NCBI GenBank assembly: GCA_942493075.1
Contig: OW818681.1
Span: forward strand, 1,116,001-1,180,000
Length of the DNA stretch: 64,000 nucleotides
From: JBBQYD01 sp942493075
GTDB taxonomy: Bacteria; Verrucomicrobiota; Verrucomicrobiia; Limisphaerales; UBA8199
Reading direction: 5' to 3'
Shown here in pieces: positions 26,104 to 36,608 of this stretch. The position numbers were made by a program, and so were the translations under genes. The notes under the pieces were generated by a model that worked only from the letters and a program-made list of their open reading frames with translations, was not told the origin of the DNA and searched no databases. Each line of letters opens with the position of its first letter. Within the stretch, counting starts at the first letter, position 1.

Positions 26104-29100
26104 ATGAGTATGGCAGATAACACAGCCTACCGTTCTGAAACAACCCAGCCTCAATCACGGGGGCATTGGCACGAGCGAAAATGGAGAGCCCCCCTTCTCA
26201 TGGCGGGTGCCTTCATTTGCGCCCAGGCTGTCTGCTTCGCTCAAAGCGAGCGTGCGCACATCGGAAGGGGAGCACAGCCGGGTGAGGTCCAGGTCCTGGT
26301 GGAAACGCGCGATGACAAGTACTACCATTTGGAGGGAGCCAGCGACCTTGCGGATTGGCGCAGCCTTGCAGGCGCAGGTGGCACCGGGACGAACCTTGGT
26401 TTTACCATCCAAACTGAAGGGCAGGAGAGGCTATTCTTCCGTTTCGTTGTGGAAGATAACGGCGTGTTGCGCAGCGTTTCCAACCTGGTGTTGCAGGCAG
26501 AAACCGGTTTTGGGGAGGCGAACCTGCGTTCAGCTCTGCTCCTGTCAACAAACGGAGTTACGAATACGGACGATTTGTTTAACCGGTTCCGCTCGGTTTA
26601 CCGGGTGAATGAGGAGGTGGCAAAGCTGCAAAACATGGGGCTGAAGATTGACGCCGGAAACGTGATCGGCCTGCTAAGAGAGGCAGAGCTGCGCACGAAT
26701 TTGAAGCCGCTCGAAGCCCAGGGGTTTCGTCCCGCGCTCACGGATGCCCTGGTCAGGAGCCGTTTGGACATGTCCGGGTTGCATCGATTCATGCGCCGTC
26801 TTCCGGCAGGCCAGGAAGGCTTGATGGCTCGCGATGGGTATATCGAATTCAAGAACGCACTTAATGAGGCCGGGAACGTGCAGGTGACTTTGAGCGAATT
26901 CCAGCAGCTTCGAGGTTACGTTTCCAATCTGCAACCGGTGGCTGACCTTCGGCTCCTGCAAAGCCGTCAGAGTGTTACCTCTGGAACCACCAACGAGGAA
27001 CCAGCAGCTCTGCTGGAGGAAAAGTTGGCAAAACCGCTTCCGCCGAGCCACGGGTATGTTCCCGAGTATGCCAGGAAGCTTTCTCAGGCCAGGCTCATGG
27101 TTCAAACTTATCCGCTGACCATTCTTGGGTATCGAATGGACCAATCGGGGCCGTTTCCTGTCCCAGTGGAGATTGGCCCTGTTTCGCCGTTTACGGAGGA
27201 GAGCCCCAACGCCGGGTACCGGCGGTTCCTGGTGAATGAATCAGGTCTGGCGTGGTTTAGGGTTTATGGTCATGCCCAGGGGGGCCGCCTGCTGATACGA
27301 AGCCCGGGTGGAGTTACTCTGCTGGATCAGCAGATCCCTGCTAACACCTCCCGCGGCTTCATCATTCCCGTTCTGAAGGAAGACGAATGCGCCGCGTTTG
27401 AAGTGCTGAAGGCCGCTGGATTGACTCTGACCCTGGTAACTGTTCAGAGACCTTTAATGGTCGAGAACAATGGCGGCCAGTCGAGGCTGGAGGACCACCT
27501 GCTGGCCCGAGTGCTGCCTTCGCTGCCGGCAGGAGCGGCCTGGTTGAGGTTCCCTGTCCTCAATGGCGGACAAAGCGGCCAGTTGCTGCGGCCATCCGTG
27601 GAAGTCCGCAACAGTGTGACCACTAATGCGACATACCAGGCCATCCTTGTTGGCGCTGGTTCTGCGGCATCCTCCTCTGACATACCGGTCAACCAGCATA
27701 CGGTGCTGGAAACATCCCCTGAGAACGGATTGTTTAACCTGTTCGTTCTACCTCGTGGATTGAGTGGCACCCCATTGTTTACGTTCAACCCAGCGACGGG
27801 CAAGGTCGCCTCGCTAGGGCTCTTTGCGCTCAATGACACGGACGACCCGGGGGATTCGGTCCTAAGCTTCTCTCTCAGTTATGCGCCTGTGCTCACGCGC
27901 CCCTTCGTGCTGGGGAAATTGAACAAGGTGGCGTATGCGCACGACGGAGAAGATGGCAGCTTCGGAGAGATCAAGATCTCGTTGCATGCAAACATTGCGC
28001 CCTTCTTTGAACAGTCGGCTGGGTTCGGGAATGTCTTCGGAGAGAGCGTGGCGTTTGAAGCCTGGCGCAAATGGATGGACAACGGTAAGAGTGCGGCGAA
28101 GCTCATGGGTGATCCCCTGTTTGTCTCCGGTTTGCAGGCCATCCGCGAGAACGTCGATTTCATGGGCGAGTTCGGCTTCTTTTTCATGGTGCCCGGTTCT
28201 CAATACAGTGTGTCGAACAATGATGATTTGATGACCCTTTACAGCCTGTATGTCAAAAGCGAGCTGGGCAAGAGCTGGTATGGCAACATCAGCAACGCCC
28301 AGGCGCTCTATCAGTCGTGGGCTGGCCGAGTGGTTCAAATCAATGCGTTCAAGTACCCTTTCGGCCAGAAGTACAAAATCTCCGACTTCACCTGGGAAGG
28401 GTCGCCCTTCGCAGGGGATTTTTCCGCGTATCCCTTGCATCCAGTCATTCCCACGGATACTCCCATCTTTGCCATGCCGAAGGATCGCATGGCGGGAGAG
28501 TCGTTGCCCATCTCATTTGATTACGCCACCTGGGAGGAAGATGAACTGGACAAGAGCGACCTCCTGGGGGCGGCTCTCAAGGGGGTTGTTAACACCGGGT
28601 TGGCCATTTTGGGGCAAAACTGGGCACAGGCCGTCTGCTCCGGGGTGGACATGGTCGATGAGATGCATAAGACCATTGAAGCTGCCAAGGATGATCCGAT
28701 CGGTTCGGCAAATTTTCGGCTCAACCGAGCTTCGAGCAAGCACGGGTTCTACGGACTCGAAGATGACCAGATGAAGTCGGTGAACATCTCGGGCAAACCG
28801 AAAAGGAACAGCGTGAACGCGTTCGAGAACGGCCTCAATTACGCAAAGATCATCTGCGATACCATGAGCGCCGTCTCGTCCATTCAAAGTCAGGTGAGCA
28901 CCATGAAGAACAACCTCACACTCGCGTGGGATATCTTCAGCACGGGCAACCTGGCTGATGTGGAAACACTCAAATCTGTCCTGCTTATGGCGGCAGGCCA
29001 GGACGCTTCCAAAGTCGTATTGATTGAAGATTTCATCTCCAAACTCAAATCGGGCCAGTTATCGGAGCAGTTCGAAGTGGCAGTCATGCTGGCTCAACTC

Positions 29101-32100
29101 TCACAGGATATCACACAGGGAACGGACCTGTATGACAGCTTCTCCGGACTCGCCGCCGACCTCGAGAGCATGAGCGGAATGGGTTCACTCGGGTTCAACA
29201 TGGTCCACAGCGAATGCTACTTTCATTTCAATGGCTACGGAGACCGCAAAACCACGGGCAACAGCACCATCGGCATTGTGCGCTCTGTTCCGGCTCAGTC
29301 CATCTCAGTGATTCTCGACAAGGTCAGCGTTTTTGACATCAAGGAAGAGGCCTTGGGCCTCCCTGCTGAGATCTTCATCAACACCCGCGTGGGTGTGGTC
29401 GCTGATCAGGCTCCGGTTTCCTGGAACAAAGTTAACCTCCAGTTCACGGACGAGAATAACCAGTTGATCCTCGATAACGGCAGCAAGGGCTACACGACCT
29501 GTCCGAATATTCCGTATGCCGCGTATGCCAAGCGCAGCTTCCCCAAGCGGGAGTTCTTTACTCCCGGAGCCTATGAACCCTGGTCCACGGTTGATAACAC
29601 AATGCTCCAGGCCGCTTGGGGGTCCGGTGTGAATACGGCTGCCATCTATGTTGAGATCGGGGCTTATGAGAATGATGGTGATAACATTGATGACGATATG
29701 ATCGGGGTATATTCCCGCACCTTCCTACTGGAGGACATTCTTAAGTCTCCCGGAGTGGAATGGCAGCAACTGGACTCGACCCACTGGCGCCTGGAAGTCA
29801 AGGATCACCCTGTTTTTGATGCGACCAGCCTGGAGACTGTGGTCGAGGTGCCTGAAGGGGCCACCCGAGAGGCGCAACTGGCCCACAATCGCAACCGGCT
29901 CGCACATCCCTCCGCCATGATCGATTTTCATATCGATCTCGAACTGGGGAGCTTCACCGAGTGGGCCGACACGAACAGCTACAACATCAGTCCGGAGGAT
30001 TCGACCAAGTCGCTGGCTGGCATCAATCTCAAGGTGGTTGCCACCGGAACAGAACCTGCTCAAGGGATCATGGATCTAAAGGGAAGCCGCGCGCTGGTGC
30101 ATCTGGAAACCCAGGCTCAACAGGAGCGGATCGGGGTCTATGAGATCGCTCCTGCGGCACCTGCCATGCTTGAACAGCTCTGCCTCCTGCCCACTGCCGC
30201 CATGTCTTCCGAAGTGCAGAGCTGGTTTCACAGGACCAACTTTCTTTGGGCTCAATTCGCCCGAAACGGAGAGTTTGTTGTCCTGGCTCATACCGGTGGA
30301 TTGGCTGCTTTTGATCTAAGAAATCCCACCGCTATTACCGCAACCACCTTCACCTTGCCTGGCACGACCTATCCCAGCCGTCTTGCCGTGGACCAGGATC
30401 AGCAACATGTCTATGTCTCATTCAGAAAGACAGGTCTGGATTTGGGTGTGTACCGGCTGAATGCGGATGGTTCTTTCTCCGAGGTGACAACCAGGAACGA
30501 CATCAATCACACCATCGCCGGGTTGGTGCCCGCGCCGGGTGGTGGCGTGATCGTGCACGCCGTGTCCGGCATCCGCAACGACAGCCATGGCTACAAGCGG
30601 TATGCCATCGATCCGTCCACCACTTACTTTGTCGATGCGGATGATCTTCAGGATGAAGGTGGCGACCGCTTTGGTAACAGCAATACGCTGCTGAAGTATG
30701 CCTGGATAAACGGACAGCTCCAGCCGGAGAGCATCTGTGAATTGGCCGGCGAGCTTTCCGAGTCCCAGATGGCCAAGGTTTCCGAGCGCCACCAGTCCTC
30801 CATGTTTTGTTTCTTTGACTCACGAACACTGCTGTCGAAAGGACGCAACCCGTTCGCTGTTTCCATGGATGCCGCCGGCATGTTTGAGAACCCGGCATGG
30901 CTCAACTCCAAGGACGGGCAGTTTCACAAGTACTGGGTAACGGATCTGCGCGGCCTCGACACGGGCAGTTGCTATATCAGCAGCAAAATAAACAGCCGCA
31001 TCAACAAGGGTTTCCTTAAGGCCTATTCAACCAACGAAGCCGCCCTTTCCCCCTTCAATGCCTTCACCCGGCAGCAAGGCCCGCTCACATGTTCCGACCA
31101 GTGGCTCGTCTCGGCTGACCTCTTCCTCTTTTCTACCAATGGTGGAACATACGTTTTGACCCGCGGCCGTGCCACGACTTTCAAAGAGTACGATGAGATC
31201 AGTGATGCCGCTCCCCTGGCGCTGGTGGATCTTCATTTCACGGCTACCAAAGAGTTGGCACCCGTCTTCTCGGGCGTGCTCGCGATGCCATCCCCGACGA
31301 CCATTGGCGCCTACACATTTCTGGGCAATTCAAACCGGGTAGCCACCGGTGCCAGCGATACCTCAATGGGCGGCAACGACCTATATGTCATGGGCCTGAT
31401 TGATCCGCAGTCGCCCCAGGTGGAGGCACACTTCGGGGGCGAGCTTTATCTCACTCATGACCTGCTGTATGTGGAGTCGCGGAAGCTGCTGTTTGCGATC
31501 AATGCCTATGCCTCAACGATTGACGTCTACCAGATGCAGAATCCGGCTTCCCCGGTTCTAGTCACCAACCTCCCGGCCATCGTTCGCAGTCTGGCCTGGT
31601 CTGAGAAGCGCCAGCAACTCTACGCCACAGCCTCCAGTTCAATCCTGATCTTCACATTGGATAACGATGGCCGGTTCGCAGCTCATACCGAGCTTTTCAG
31701 CACGGCTGGAGTCATCAAGAAGATCGCCTACAATGATGAACTGGACCTCGCGATAGCCTCAGCCGAGCCCACGTGGACATTCACCGGAAATCATGAGCTC
31801 CTTGTTTTAGATTTTCAGCACGCTGCTTTGACCAATCTCAGTGCCGGTCGTATCACGCTTGCCGGCCGCTGGATTCACCCGGAGCCCGCGTTCTACACAT
31901 CTGTGAACGATGTCGCCCTGAGCAAGGACGGAAATCGCGGTTACGTCGTGATCCGCAACAAGAATCAGTATATGGATCTTTACCGGTTCGATCTCTCCAA
32001 CCGGCAGGCGCCGGCGGTAATCGACTCCGTTTATAACACGACTTCCGTTGTCCCGCTCATTGGCGGGTTGGGGCTCAGCCCGGATGGCCGCTACCTGGCC

Positions 32101-32298
32101 TGCACACGAGCCGGACTCGATGTTTTCGACCTCCAGACCCAGACAACAGGAACCCTTGTTCCCACGGCACATCTGGATGATCCGGAGGGCCTTTATCCCC
32201 CCTTCGGCTCGGTCGAGTTCTCTGCTGACGGGAATTACATCCTGACCGCCCGCACCGGATACAACAACCACGTGTTGCGCATCCAATTATTCCGTTAG
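26104..32298 (+). CDS. Giant secreted protein with C-terminal beta-propeller
   Basis: The 2064-residue product carries a signal peptide (APLLMAGAFICAQAVCFAQS, about residues 31-50). A short beta domain follows (VQVLVETRDDKYYHLEGASD). The next 1300 residues are mixed and not recognised; they include a helical block with MVDEMHKTIEAAKDDP and an acidic stretch, NDGDNIDDDMIG. The last 600 residues hold repeated propeller-like blades, for example GGLGLSPDGRYLACTRAGLD and GSVEFSADGNYILTART. The end facing it belongs to another giant secreted gene. The start is placed at the ATG at 26104; an earlier in-frame start at 26002 would lengthen the pre-signal part. Surface location is inferred; function unknown. 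Confidence 0.75.
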   Translation: MSMADNTAYRSETTQPQSRGHWHERKWRAPLLMAGAFICAQAVCFAQSERAHIGRGAQPGEVQVLVETRDDKYYHLEGASDLADWRSLAGAGGTGTNLGFTIQTEGQERLFFRFVVEDNGVLRSVSNLVLQAETGFGEANLRSALLLSTNGVTNTDDLFNRFRSVYRVNEEVAKLQNMGLKIDAGNVIGLLREAELRTNLKPLEAQGFRPALTDALVRSRLDMSGLHRFMRRLPAGQEGLMARDGYIEFKNALNEAGNVQVTLSEFQQLRGYVSNLQPVADLRLLQSRQSVTSGTTNEEPAALLEEKLAKPLPPSHGYVPEYARKLSQARLMVQTYPLTILGYRMDQSGPFPVPVEIGPVSPFTEESPNAGYRRFLVNESGLAWFRVYGHAQGGRLLIRSPGGVTLLDQQIPANTSRGFIIPVLKEDECAAFEVLKAAGLTLTLVTVQRPLMVENNGGQSRLEDHLLARVLPSLPAGAAWLRFPVLNGGQSGQLLRPSVEVRNSVTTNATYQAILVGAGSAASSSDIPVNQHTVLETSPENGLFNLFVLPRGLSGTPLFTFNPATGKVASLGLFALNDTDDPGDSVLSFSLSYAPVLTRPFVLGKLNKVAYAHDGEDGSFGEIKISLHANIAPFFEQSAGFGNVFGESVAFEAWRKWMDNGKSAAKLMGDPLFVSGLQAIRENVDFMGEFGFFFMVPGSQYSVSNNDDLMTLYSLYVKSELGKSWYGNISNAQALYQSWAGRVVQINAFKYPFGQKYKISDFTWEGSPFAGDFSAYPLHPVIPTDTPIFAMPKDRMAGESLPISFDYATWEEDELDKSDLLGAALKGVVNTGLAILGQNWAQAVCSGVDMVDEMHKTIEAAKDDPIGSANFRLNRASSKHGFYGLEDDQMKSVNISGKPKRNSVNAFENGLNYAKIICDTMSAVSSIQSQVSTMKNNLTLAWDIFSTGNLADVETLKSVLLMAAGQDASKVVLIEDFISKLKSGQLSEQFEVAVMLAQLSQDITQGTDLYDSFSGLAADLESMSGMGSLGFNMVHSECYFHFNGYGDRKTTGNSTIGIVRSVPAQSISVILDKVSVFDIKEEALGLPAEIFINTRVGVVADQAPVSWNKVNLQFTDENNQLILDNGSKGYTTCPNIPYAAYAKRSFPKREFFTPGAYEPWSTVDNTMLQAAWGSGVNTAAIYVEIGAYENDGDNIDDDMIGVYSRTFLLEDILKSPGVEWQQLDSTHWRLEVKDHPVFDATSLETVVEVPEGATREAQLAHNRNRLAHPSAMIDFHIDLELGSFTEWADTNSYNISPEDSTKSLAGINLKVVATGTEPAQGIMDLKGSRALVHLETQAQQERIGVYEIAPAAPAMLEQLCLLPTAAMSSEVQSWFHRTNFLWAQFARNGEFVVLAHTGGLAAFDLRNPTAITATTFTLPGTTYPSRLAVDQDQQHVYVSFRKTGLDLGVYRLNADGSFSEVTTRNDINHTIAGLVPAPGGGVIVHAVSGIRNDSHGYKRYAIDPSTTYFVDADDLQDEGGDRFGNSNTLLKYAWINGQLQPESICELAGELSESQMAKVSERHQSSMFCFFDSRTLLSKGRNPFAVSMDAAGMFENPAWLNSKDGQFHKYWVTDLRGLDTGSCYISSKINSRINKGFLKAYSTNEAALSPFNAFTRQQGPLTCSDQWLVSADLFLFSTNGGTYVLTRGRATTFKEYDEISDAAPLALVDLHFTATKELAPVFSGVLAMPSPTTIGAYTFLGNSNRVATGASDTSMGGNDLYVMGLIDPQSPQVEAHFGGELYLTHDLLYVESRKLLFAINAYASTIDVYQMQNPASPVLVTNLPAIVRSLAWSEKRQQLYATASSSILIFTLDNDGRFAAHTELFSTAGVIKKIAYNDELDLAIASAEPTWTFTGNHELLVLDFQHAALTNLSAGRITLAGRWIHPEPAFYTSVNDVALSKDGNRGYVVIRNKNQYMDLYRFDLSNRQAPAVIDSVYNTTSVVPLIGGLGLSPDGRYLACTRAGLDVFDLQTQTTGTLVPTAHLDDPEGLYPPFGSVEFSADGNYILTARTGYNNHVLRIQLFR

Positions 32299-32321
32299 GC
32301 AAGTCTCACAAGAGAACCCGG

Positions 32322-32345
32322 CCGCCGCTTGATCACAAGCGGCGG
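32322..32345. terminator. Shared terminator hairpin between convergent giant genes
   Basis: CCGCCGCTT (32322-32330) and AAGCGGCGG (32337-32345) pair perfectly around a six-base loop, between the stops at 32298 (plus) and 32350 (minus). It is well placed to end transcripts from both sides, although no long T run follows. Confidence 0.7.
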
Positions 32346-32349
32346 ATTC

Positions 32350-35300
32350 TCACGGATTTATCCTCAACCGGAAGTAACCCCCCGGCCCTGCGGTGGTCGG
32401 CGAGCTGTTCTGGTACCCAATTGTTCCCGACGCGGGGACAATCCCGGATTGAACATCGGCCCAATGCACCAGGTTGGTGGAGCGCTGAAGCGAGTATTGT
32501 TGACCGGGCACCGCGCCGGACAAGTTTACCTGAAATCGGTTCTGGGAATCGAAGCCACCGGAGAGCGTGCCCGCCGCGACCAGAACCACATCTAACGAGT
32601 GCGTCTGGATATTCCCGGCAGCATCCCTGACTTCGACGCGGTAGCCACCATCGGCATTCTCTGTCACCAGGCCAAGCTGCAGCGTGCCATTAGTGGCGCC
32701 CGCCGCGGCATGGCCCTCCTTGTACCATTGCCAGGACAGATCACCCCAACCCACTGCCGAGGAGGTCAGTGCGCCCGTCGTTCCTAAAGCGAGCGCCTGG
32801 CTGTTCGCGGGCACTTGTAGCAGCACCGGGGCGCCCGCTTCAATGAGATCCAGCGTGGCTGTGCGACTCCGCACGATGGTCGAGCCGTGACTGGCTTGAA
32901 CAAAATAATCCCCTGCTGCGGCCCAGGTGAGGTTGGAAAGAGTCAACTGCGCCAAAGTAGCACCGGCCAGGGGTAGCCCCTGGTGGAACCACTGGAAAGC
33001 CGGGGTGGTGGCGCCCTGGGTTTGCACGGCAAACGTGACCGATTGTCCCAGCAAGCGGCCTGCATCGCCCGGTTGCACGACAATGCGCAGCGCTTCCGAG
33101 TCTATGGTGAGTAGCGCGCTGTTTGTAATGGTGCCCGCAGCATTACTGACAGCGATGGAATAAATACCTCCGTCTGCCGATTTGGCATCGACGACCTCCA
33201 AAGAGGGGCCAGTGCGCCCAGGGAGGGCTGCTCCATCCTTGAGCCAACTGAAGCCCATGGGTGCTGTGCCGCTGGCACGTATTTGGAAGGTGTGCGCGCC
33301 GCCCACCGCCACATGGGCGGGTTGCAGAGGCCGAAGAACGCGAGGTGGTTGAGGAGCATCATCCGAAAGGGGCGTGGCACCGGCAGGGTTGGGAATCAAA
33401 AACACTCGATTAAGGCCGCCGAGGGCGAGGCAGGCGTCATGGTTCGCGCCGGAGAGTTTGGGGGCCGAGGCCAGGGGCGTATGGGCATCGCCCGTGAGTC
33501 GCTGCAAGCGGGGTTGGGTGGCGCTCAGGTCAACTACAAGCCCCTTGCCACTGGGAAACGAGGCATCGCCGGGAGCGAGGTAAGAGCCGCCCAGAAATAA
33601 GGCTCCCTGGTAATGATTGACATAATTTATGGTTTGCCAGCGTCCCAAATCATATACCTGGCGGGTCCCCTGAGGATCTTCGGGATGGCAGAGCACGAGC
33701 TTCACTGAGCGGGGTCCGAACCAATTCGTCTCAAATCGTTGTTGAACCACGGCAGCAACTCGCTGCTGCCATGCGAAAACTCCCAGGGTAGTCGTGGTGG
33801 CCTGGGGGACAGCATCGAGCAAGGACCACTGCTGAGTGCTGGAGGATAGCTGGGATGCCAGCCATGTGGATTCCCCTTGGTCCCCGGTTTCACTGATCAG
33901 GCGTCCGAACATGGTTTGGACCACGCAGCCCACACCTGCGGAGTAAGCCTCGCGCATGGCGTATTCCAAGGCGCGTGCCGCGGCATCCCCACCGAACAGC
34001 GCCGACGCATTTCCGATGGCGTCCAGCACCACCAGCCAGCGGGCGATGCAATCGTGATTCTCGAAAGCGTGCCGGTAATCCAGCAGGAGATTGGCCATGG
34101 CAGGCCCATCCGACAGCAGTTCGCTCAGCAGGCTGCTCATCCAGTCACCCATTACCCGCTGGACGCCTACCTCAAAGTCGAGGCAAGGGCGCGTCAGTTC
34201 AACCAATGGCAAATCCAGATCGCTCAGCCCGAAGCCTTCCTGGGCTTGGTGCCGTAGCATCTGTCCTGCCTGCGCTCGGAACAGATCCACAGGCCGGATG
34301 GCCGCCTGCTGATAGACTTCGCCAAGAGTGAGTTGCCCCATCCCGCGGGTCTGCAACGCGCTGATCAGGTCTGAGACCCGGCTTTCTGCGTAGCCAGCTT
34401 GCTGCACGCGTAACCCCCAGGCCGCCAACGCTGATCGGAGGCTCATTTCTGGGGTTACAGACTGGTTATTGGGAATTGAAGCGATGATCGCTTGAGCTGC
34501 CAACCGGCCAGCTAGCAGACTGGCCTGATGTTGGCCAGCCACCTGACCGTGTAGAGCCGCCCACTCCGCCGAGCCCCCAGGCAAATCGAAAGCCTGGGAC
34601 AGCCTGCCCGCCAGATTCTCGCCGAGTGTCTGCTGCATCGCCCGCATGTGCTCATTGATTTCCGCCGTAAACTGCCCAAAATCAGTATGTCCGGTCAGAT
34701 ATCGATAGAACTTCAGCAGTTCAAACCATGCCAGGCCATCGCGGTTTAGAGCAACGCCTTCGCCTGGATCGTTCCAGGAGAACAGAGCTAAATCAAGCAG
34801 CTTGGCCGTGGATTCCGGGAACTGCGCGCAAGGAGGCAGACTCGGTAAGTCCACCCCGGAAACCGAGCTGATAAACCCGCGGACCGAGTCCAAAACCCCG
34901 TTTACCGCGCCGAAACCACCAGCAGTTTGGAGCATGACGTCCACGAGTTGGCCTGCCGGTGAAGAGGCGGTTTTGTCCAGTAACCCTTGCAAACTCAATT
35001 CCATGAAATCAGGACTTCCGAGCAGCGGACTGATGACGTGCAGCGTCAGGTAACGAGCAAGGGTTTGTTCGTCGATTTCCACGTTGAACGCCGCCACGAG
35101 GGCCGCTTTAGTCTGGTCCGCCGTCTGGAGCTTGAGGTTTGGAGCTAAAAGGGTATCCAGCCAGGCCTGCAGAACAGGCGAGTGCCATTCCCGGGCGAGG
35201 TGAGCCTCCAGGTTGGGGTCCATCTGGTTCGCAATCGCCTTGGCCAGCGCCAACTCCAGCGGATCATCCAGTGCCATGCCGTATTGTGCGAGGACATCCT

Positions 35301-36264
35301 TCAGCAACTGGGTGCTTGCGTGATGCTCCAGGACGCGAGCCGTCAACAGAGTTCCAGAGGGGCCGTTTGAGCGTGCGTACACCTCCATGCCGCGTGCCTG
35401 CAGATCGGCCAGCCTGGCAGCGGCGAGCGCCTCTTCGACCAACGCCCTTAACGGCTTCTCCAGGGCACCTGCTGCAAAGATCTTCTCCAGCTTGGGTTTC
35501 CAAAAAACGTCGCGCTGCACCTGGCGGGTTGATTGGTACGCAGTCAGGCGCACTTGGTTCAGGCTAGGATCGAACCACAGACTGGCCGGGGCGCCACCCA
35601 ATCGGCAGTTCAAAGGATCGCCGTTTAGGACGGACCGGCCATCGGGCCCTCCCCACAAGAACAAGGGAATGGAAGGATCGCTGATGTCCAGGAGCACTTC
35701 TTGATGCACCTGATTGATATTCTCCGGCGTGATTCGAGCATTGGGAATAACCTGCTGCAACATGCTCGCGTGTCCGCCGGCTACATGGAGTTGTGTGGTC
35801 CCCAAACCAAGGCCGGTATTGGGCGAAACTAACGTTCGGTCCAGGGACAACCGGCCATCGGGCTGGAATCGGTATAGATGCAGTCCGGTCCGAACCTGGA
35901 GCAACAGACCTTCCTTGAAAGGCACCAGCGCCAAAGGCGTGAACATGACACCGTTGGTTTGCAGGGCGCCAAAGTCCACAGAACTCGCAAGCACGGGACG
36001 CGTAACATTTCGCGTATCCCAAACGTCCAGTATCTCATGCCCCGCCGAGTCAGATACAGCCACAAACAGGCGGTTTCTGAATCCGGCCAACTGATGGATG
36101 GTAGTGACAGTGGCGGGACGTCCGGTCTGGTTGGTGCTGACATACAGTGTGCCCAGGATTCCTGTTGGCAACACGTGGGCTTGAGGTGTGAGTTCCTGGG
36201 CGGAGACCGGAAAGAATCCGATGCACCCCAAGAGCATTAGTATATACCTGCGGCCAATGCACAT
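32350..36264 (-). CDS. Large secreted protein with helical core and three Ig-like domains
   Basis: The 1304-residue product has a signal peptide (LMLLGCIGFFPVSAQ, residues 9-23). Residues about 30-280 look like a partial beta-propeller (LFVAVSDSAGHEILDVWDTR). Residues about 290-880 are strongly helical and unfamiliar. Three Ig-like domains follow (about 975-1055, 1058-1137 and 1138-1230), each with a Trp-Lys or Phe-Gln-Trp core and a Gly-Tyr/Asp-Tyr strand (GGIYSIAVSNAAGTI). The end (QYSLQRSTNLVHWADVQSG) is the recurring C-terminal domain of this phylum. It converges with the other giant gene, whose product also joins a propeller with a helical block. Function unknown. Confidence 0.75.
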   Translation of the reverse strand: MCIGRRYILMLLGCIGFFPVSAQELTPQAHVLPTGILGTLYVSTNQTGRPATVTTIHQLAGFRNRLFVAVSDSAGHEILDVWDTRNVTRPVLASSVDFGALQTNGVMFTPLALVPFKEGLLLQVRTGLHLYRFQPDGRLSLDRTLVSPNTGLGLGTTQLHVAGGHASMLQQVIPNARITPENINQVHQEVLLDISDPSIPLFLWGGPDGRSVLNGDPLNCRLGGAPASLWFDPSLNQVRLTAYQSTRQVQRDVFWKPKLEKIFAAGALEKPLRALVEEALAAARLADLQARGMEVYARSNGPSGTLLTARVLEHHASTQLLKDVLAQYGMALDDPLELALAKAIANQMDPNLEAHLAREWHSPVLQAWLDTLLAPNLKLQTADQTKAALVAAFNVEIDEQTLARYLTLHVISPLLGSPDFMELSLQGLLDKTASSPAGQLVDVMLQTAGGFGAVNGVLDSVRGFISSVSGVDLPSLPPCAQFPESTAKLLDLALFSWNDPGEGVALNRDGLAWFELLKFYRYLTGHTDFGQFTAEINEHMRAMQQTLGENLAGRLSQAFDLPGGSAEWAALHGQVAGQHQASLLAGRLAAQAIIASIPNNQSVTPEMSLRSALAAWGLRVQQAGYAESRVSDLISALQTRGMGQLTLGEVYQQAAIRPVDLFRAQAGQMLRHQAQEGFGLSDLDLPLVELTRPCLDFEVGVQRVMGDWMSSLLSELLSDGPAMANLLLDYRHAFENHDCIARWLVVLDAIGNASALFGGDAAARALEYAMREAYSAGVGCVVQTMFGRLISETGDQGESTWLASQLSSSTQQWSLLDAVPQATTTTLGVFAWQQRVAAVVQQRFETNWFGPRSVKLVLCHPEDPQGTRQVYDLGRWQTINYVNHYQGALFLGGSYLAPGDASFPSGKGLVVDLSATQPRLQRLTGDAHTPLASAPKLSGANHDACLALGGLNRVFLIPNPAGATPLSDDAPQPPRVLRPLQPAHVAVGGAHTFQIRASGTAPMGFSWLKDGAALPGRTGPSLEVVDAKSADGGIYSIAVSNAAGTITNSALLTIDSEALRIVVQPGDAGRLLGQSVTFAVQTQGATTPAFQWFHQGLPLAGATLAQLTLSNLTWAAAGDYFVQASHGSTIVRSRTATLDLIEAGAPVLLQVPANSQALALGTTGALTSSAVGWGDLSWQWYKEGHAAAGATNGTLQLGLVTENADGGYRVEVRDAAGNIQTHSLDVVLVAAGTLSGGFDSQNRFQVNLSGAVPGQQYSLQRSTNLVHWADVQSGIVPASGTIGYQNSSPTTAGPGGYFRLRINP

Positions 36265-36608
36265 GCGTTTCCTTTTTTGCGGGTCAATGCGGCAGCCTCA
36301 GAGCGATGGTCTGATTTGCCGACAATTTTTGAATACTATCGACTCAATATGTAATGACTTGAGCCGAATTTTGTAAGGCGGAAAGTGGCAGGAAGGGTGG
36401 CGGTGCTGAAACGCTGCCGGAGTTTTGATCAGAAGCGGTGTAACCGGGGCAAAATCGAAAGAGGGACTTCAAATACGCCCCGAGACTGCCTTTATTGAAG
36501 GCCCGCCCCGCTCTCCCCGGCGATATGTGGGCACGAAGAAACCTGCCGCCATTCCCTCACGAATGGAGCGCAGGCTTCCTTGAATATCTATGCAGACCAG
36601 CCCCTTAC
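36265..36608. other. Intergenic region, no gene seen
   Basis: About 345 bases upstream of the minus-strand giant gene and downstream of the minus-strand basic protein gene. It should contain the promoter of the giant gene (AT-rich stretch near 36325-36375). No gene, repeat or strong palindrome is evident. Confidence 0.45.

Noticed and set aside
34000..36264. Long plus-strand frames across the 1304-aa minus-strand gene
   Set aside because: They lack signal peptide or domains, whereas the minus-strand frame is continuous with a signal peptide and Ig-like domains.
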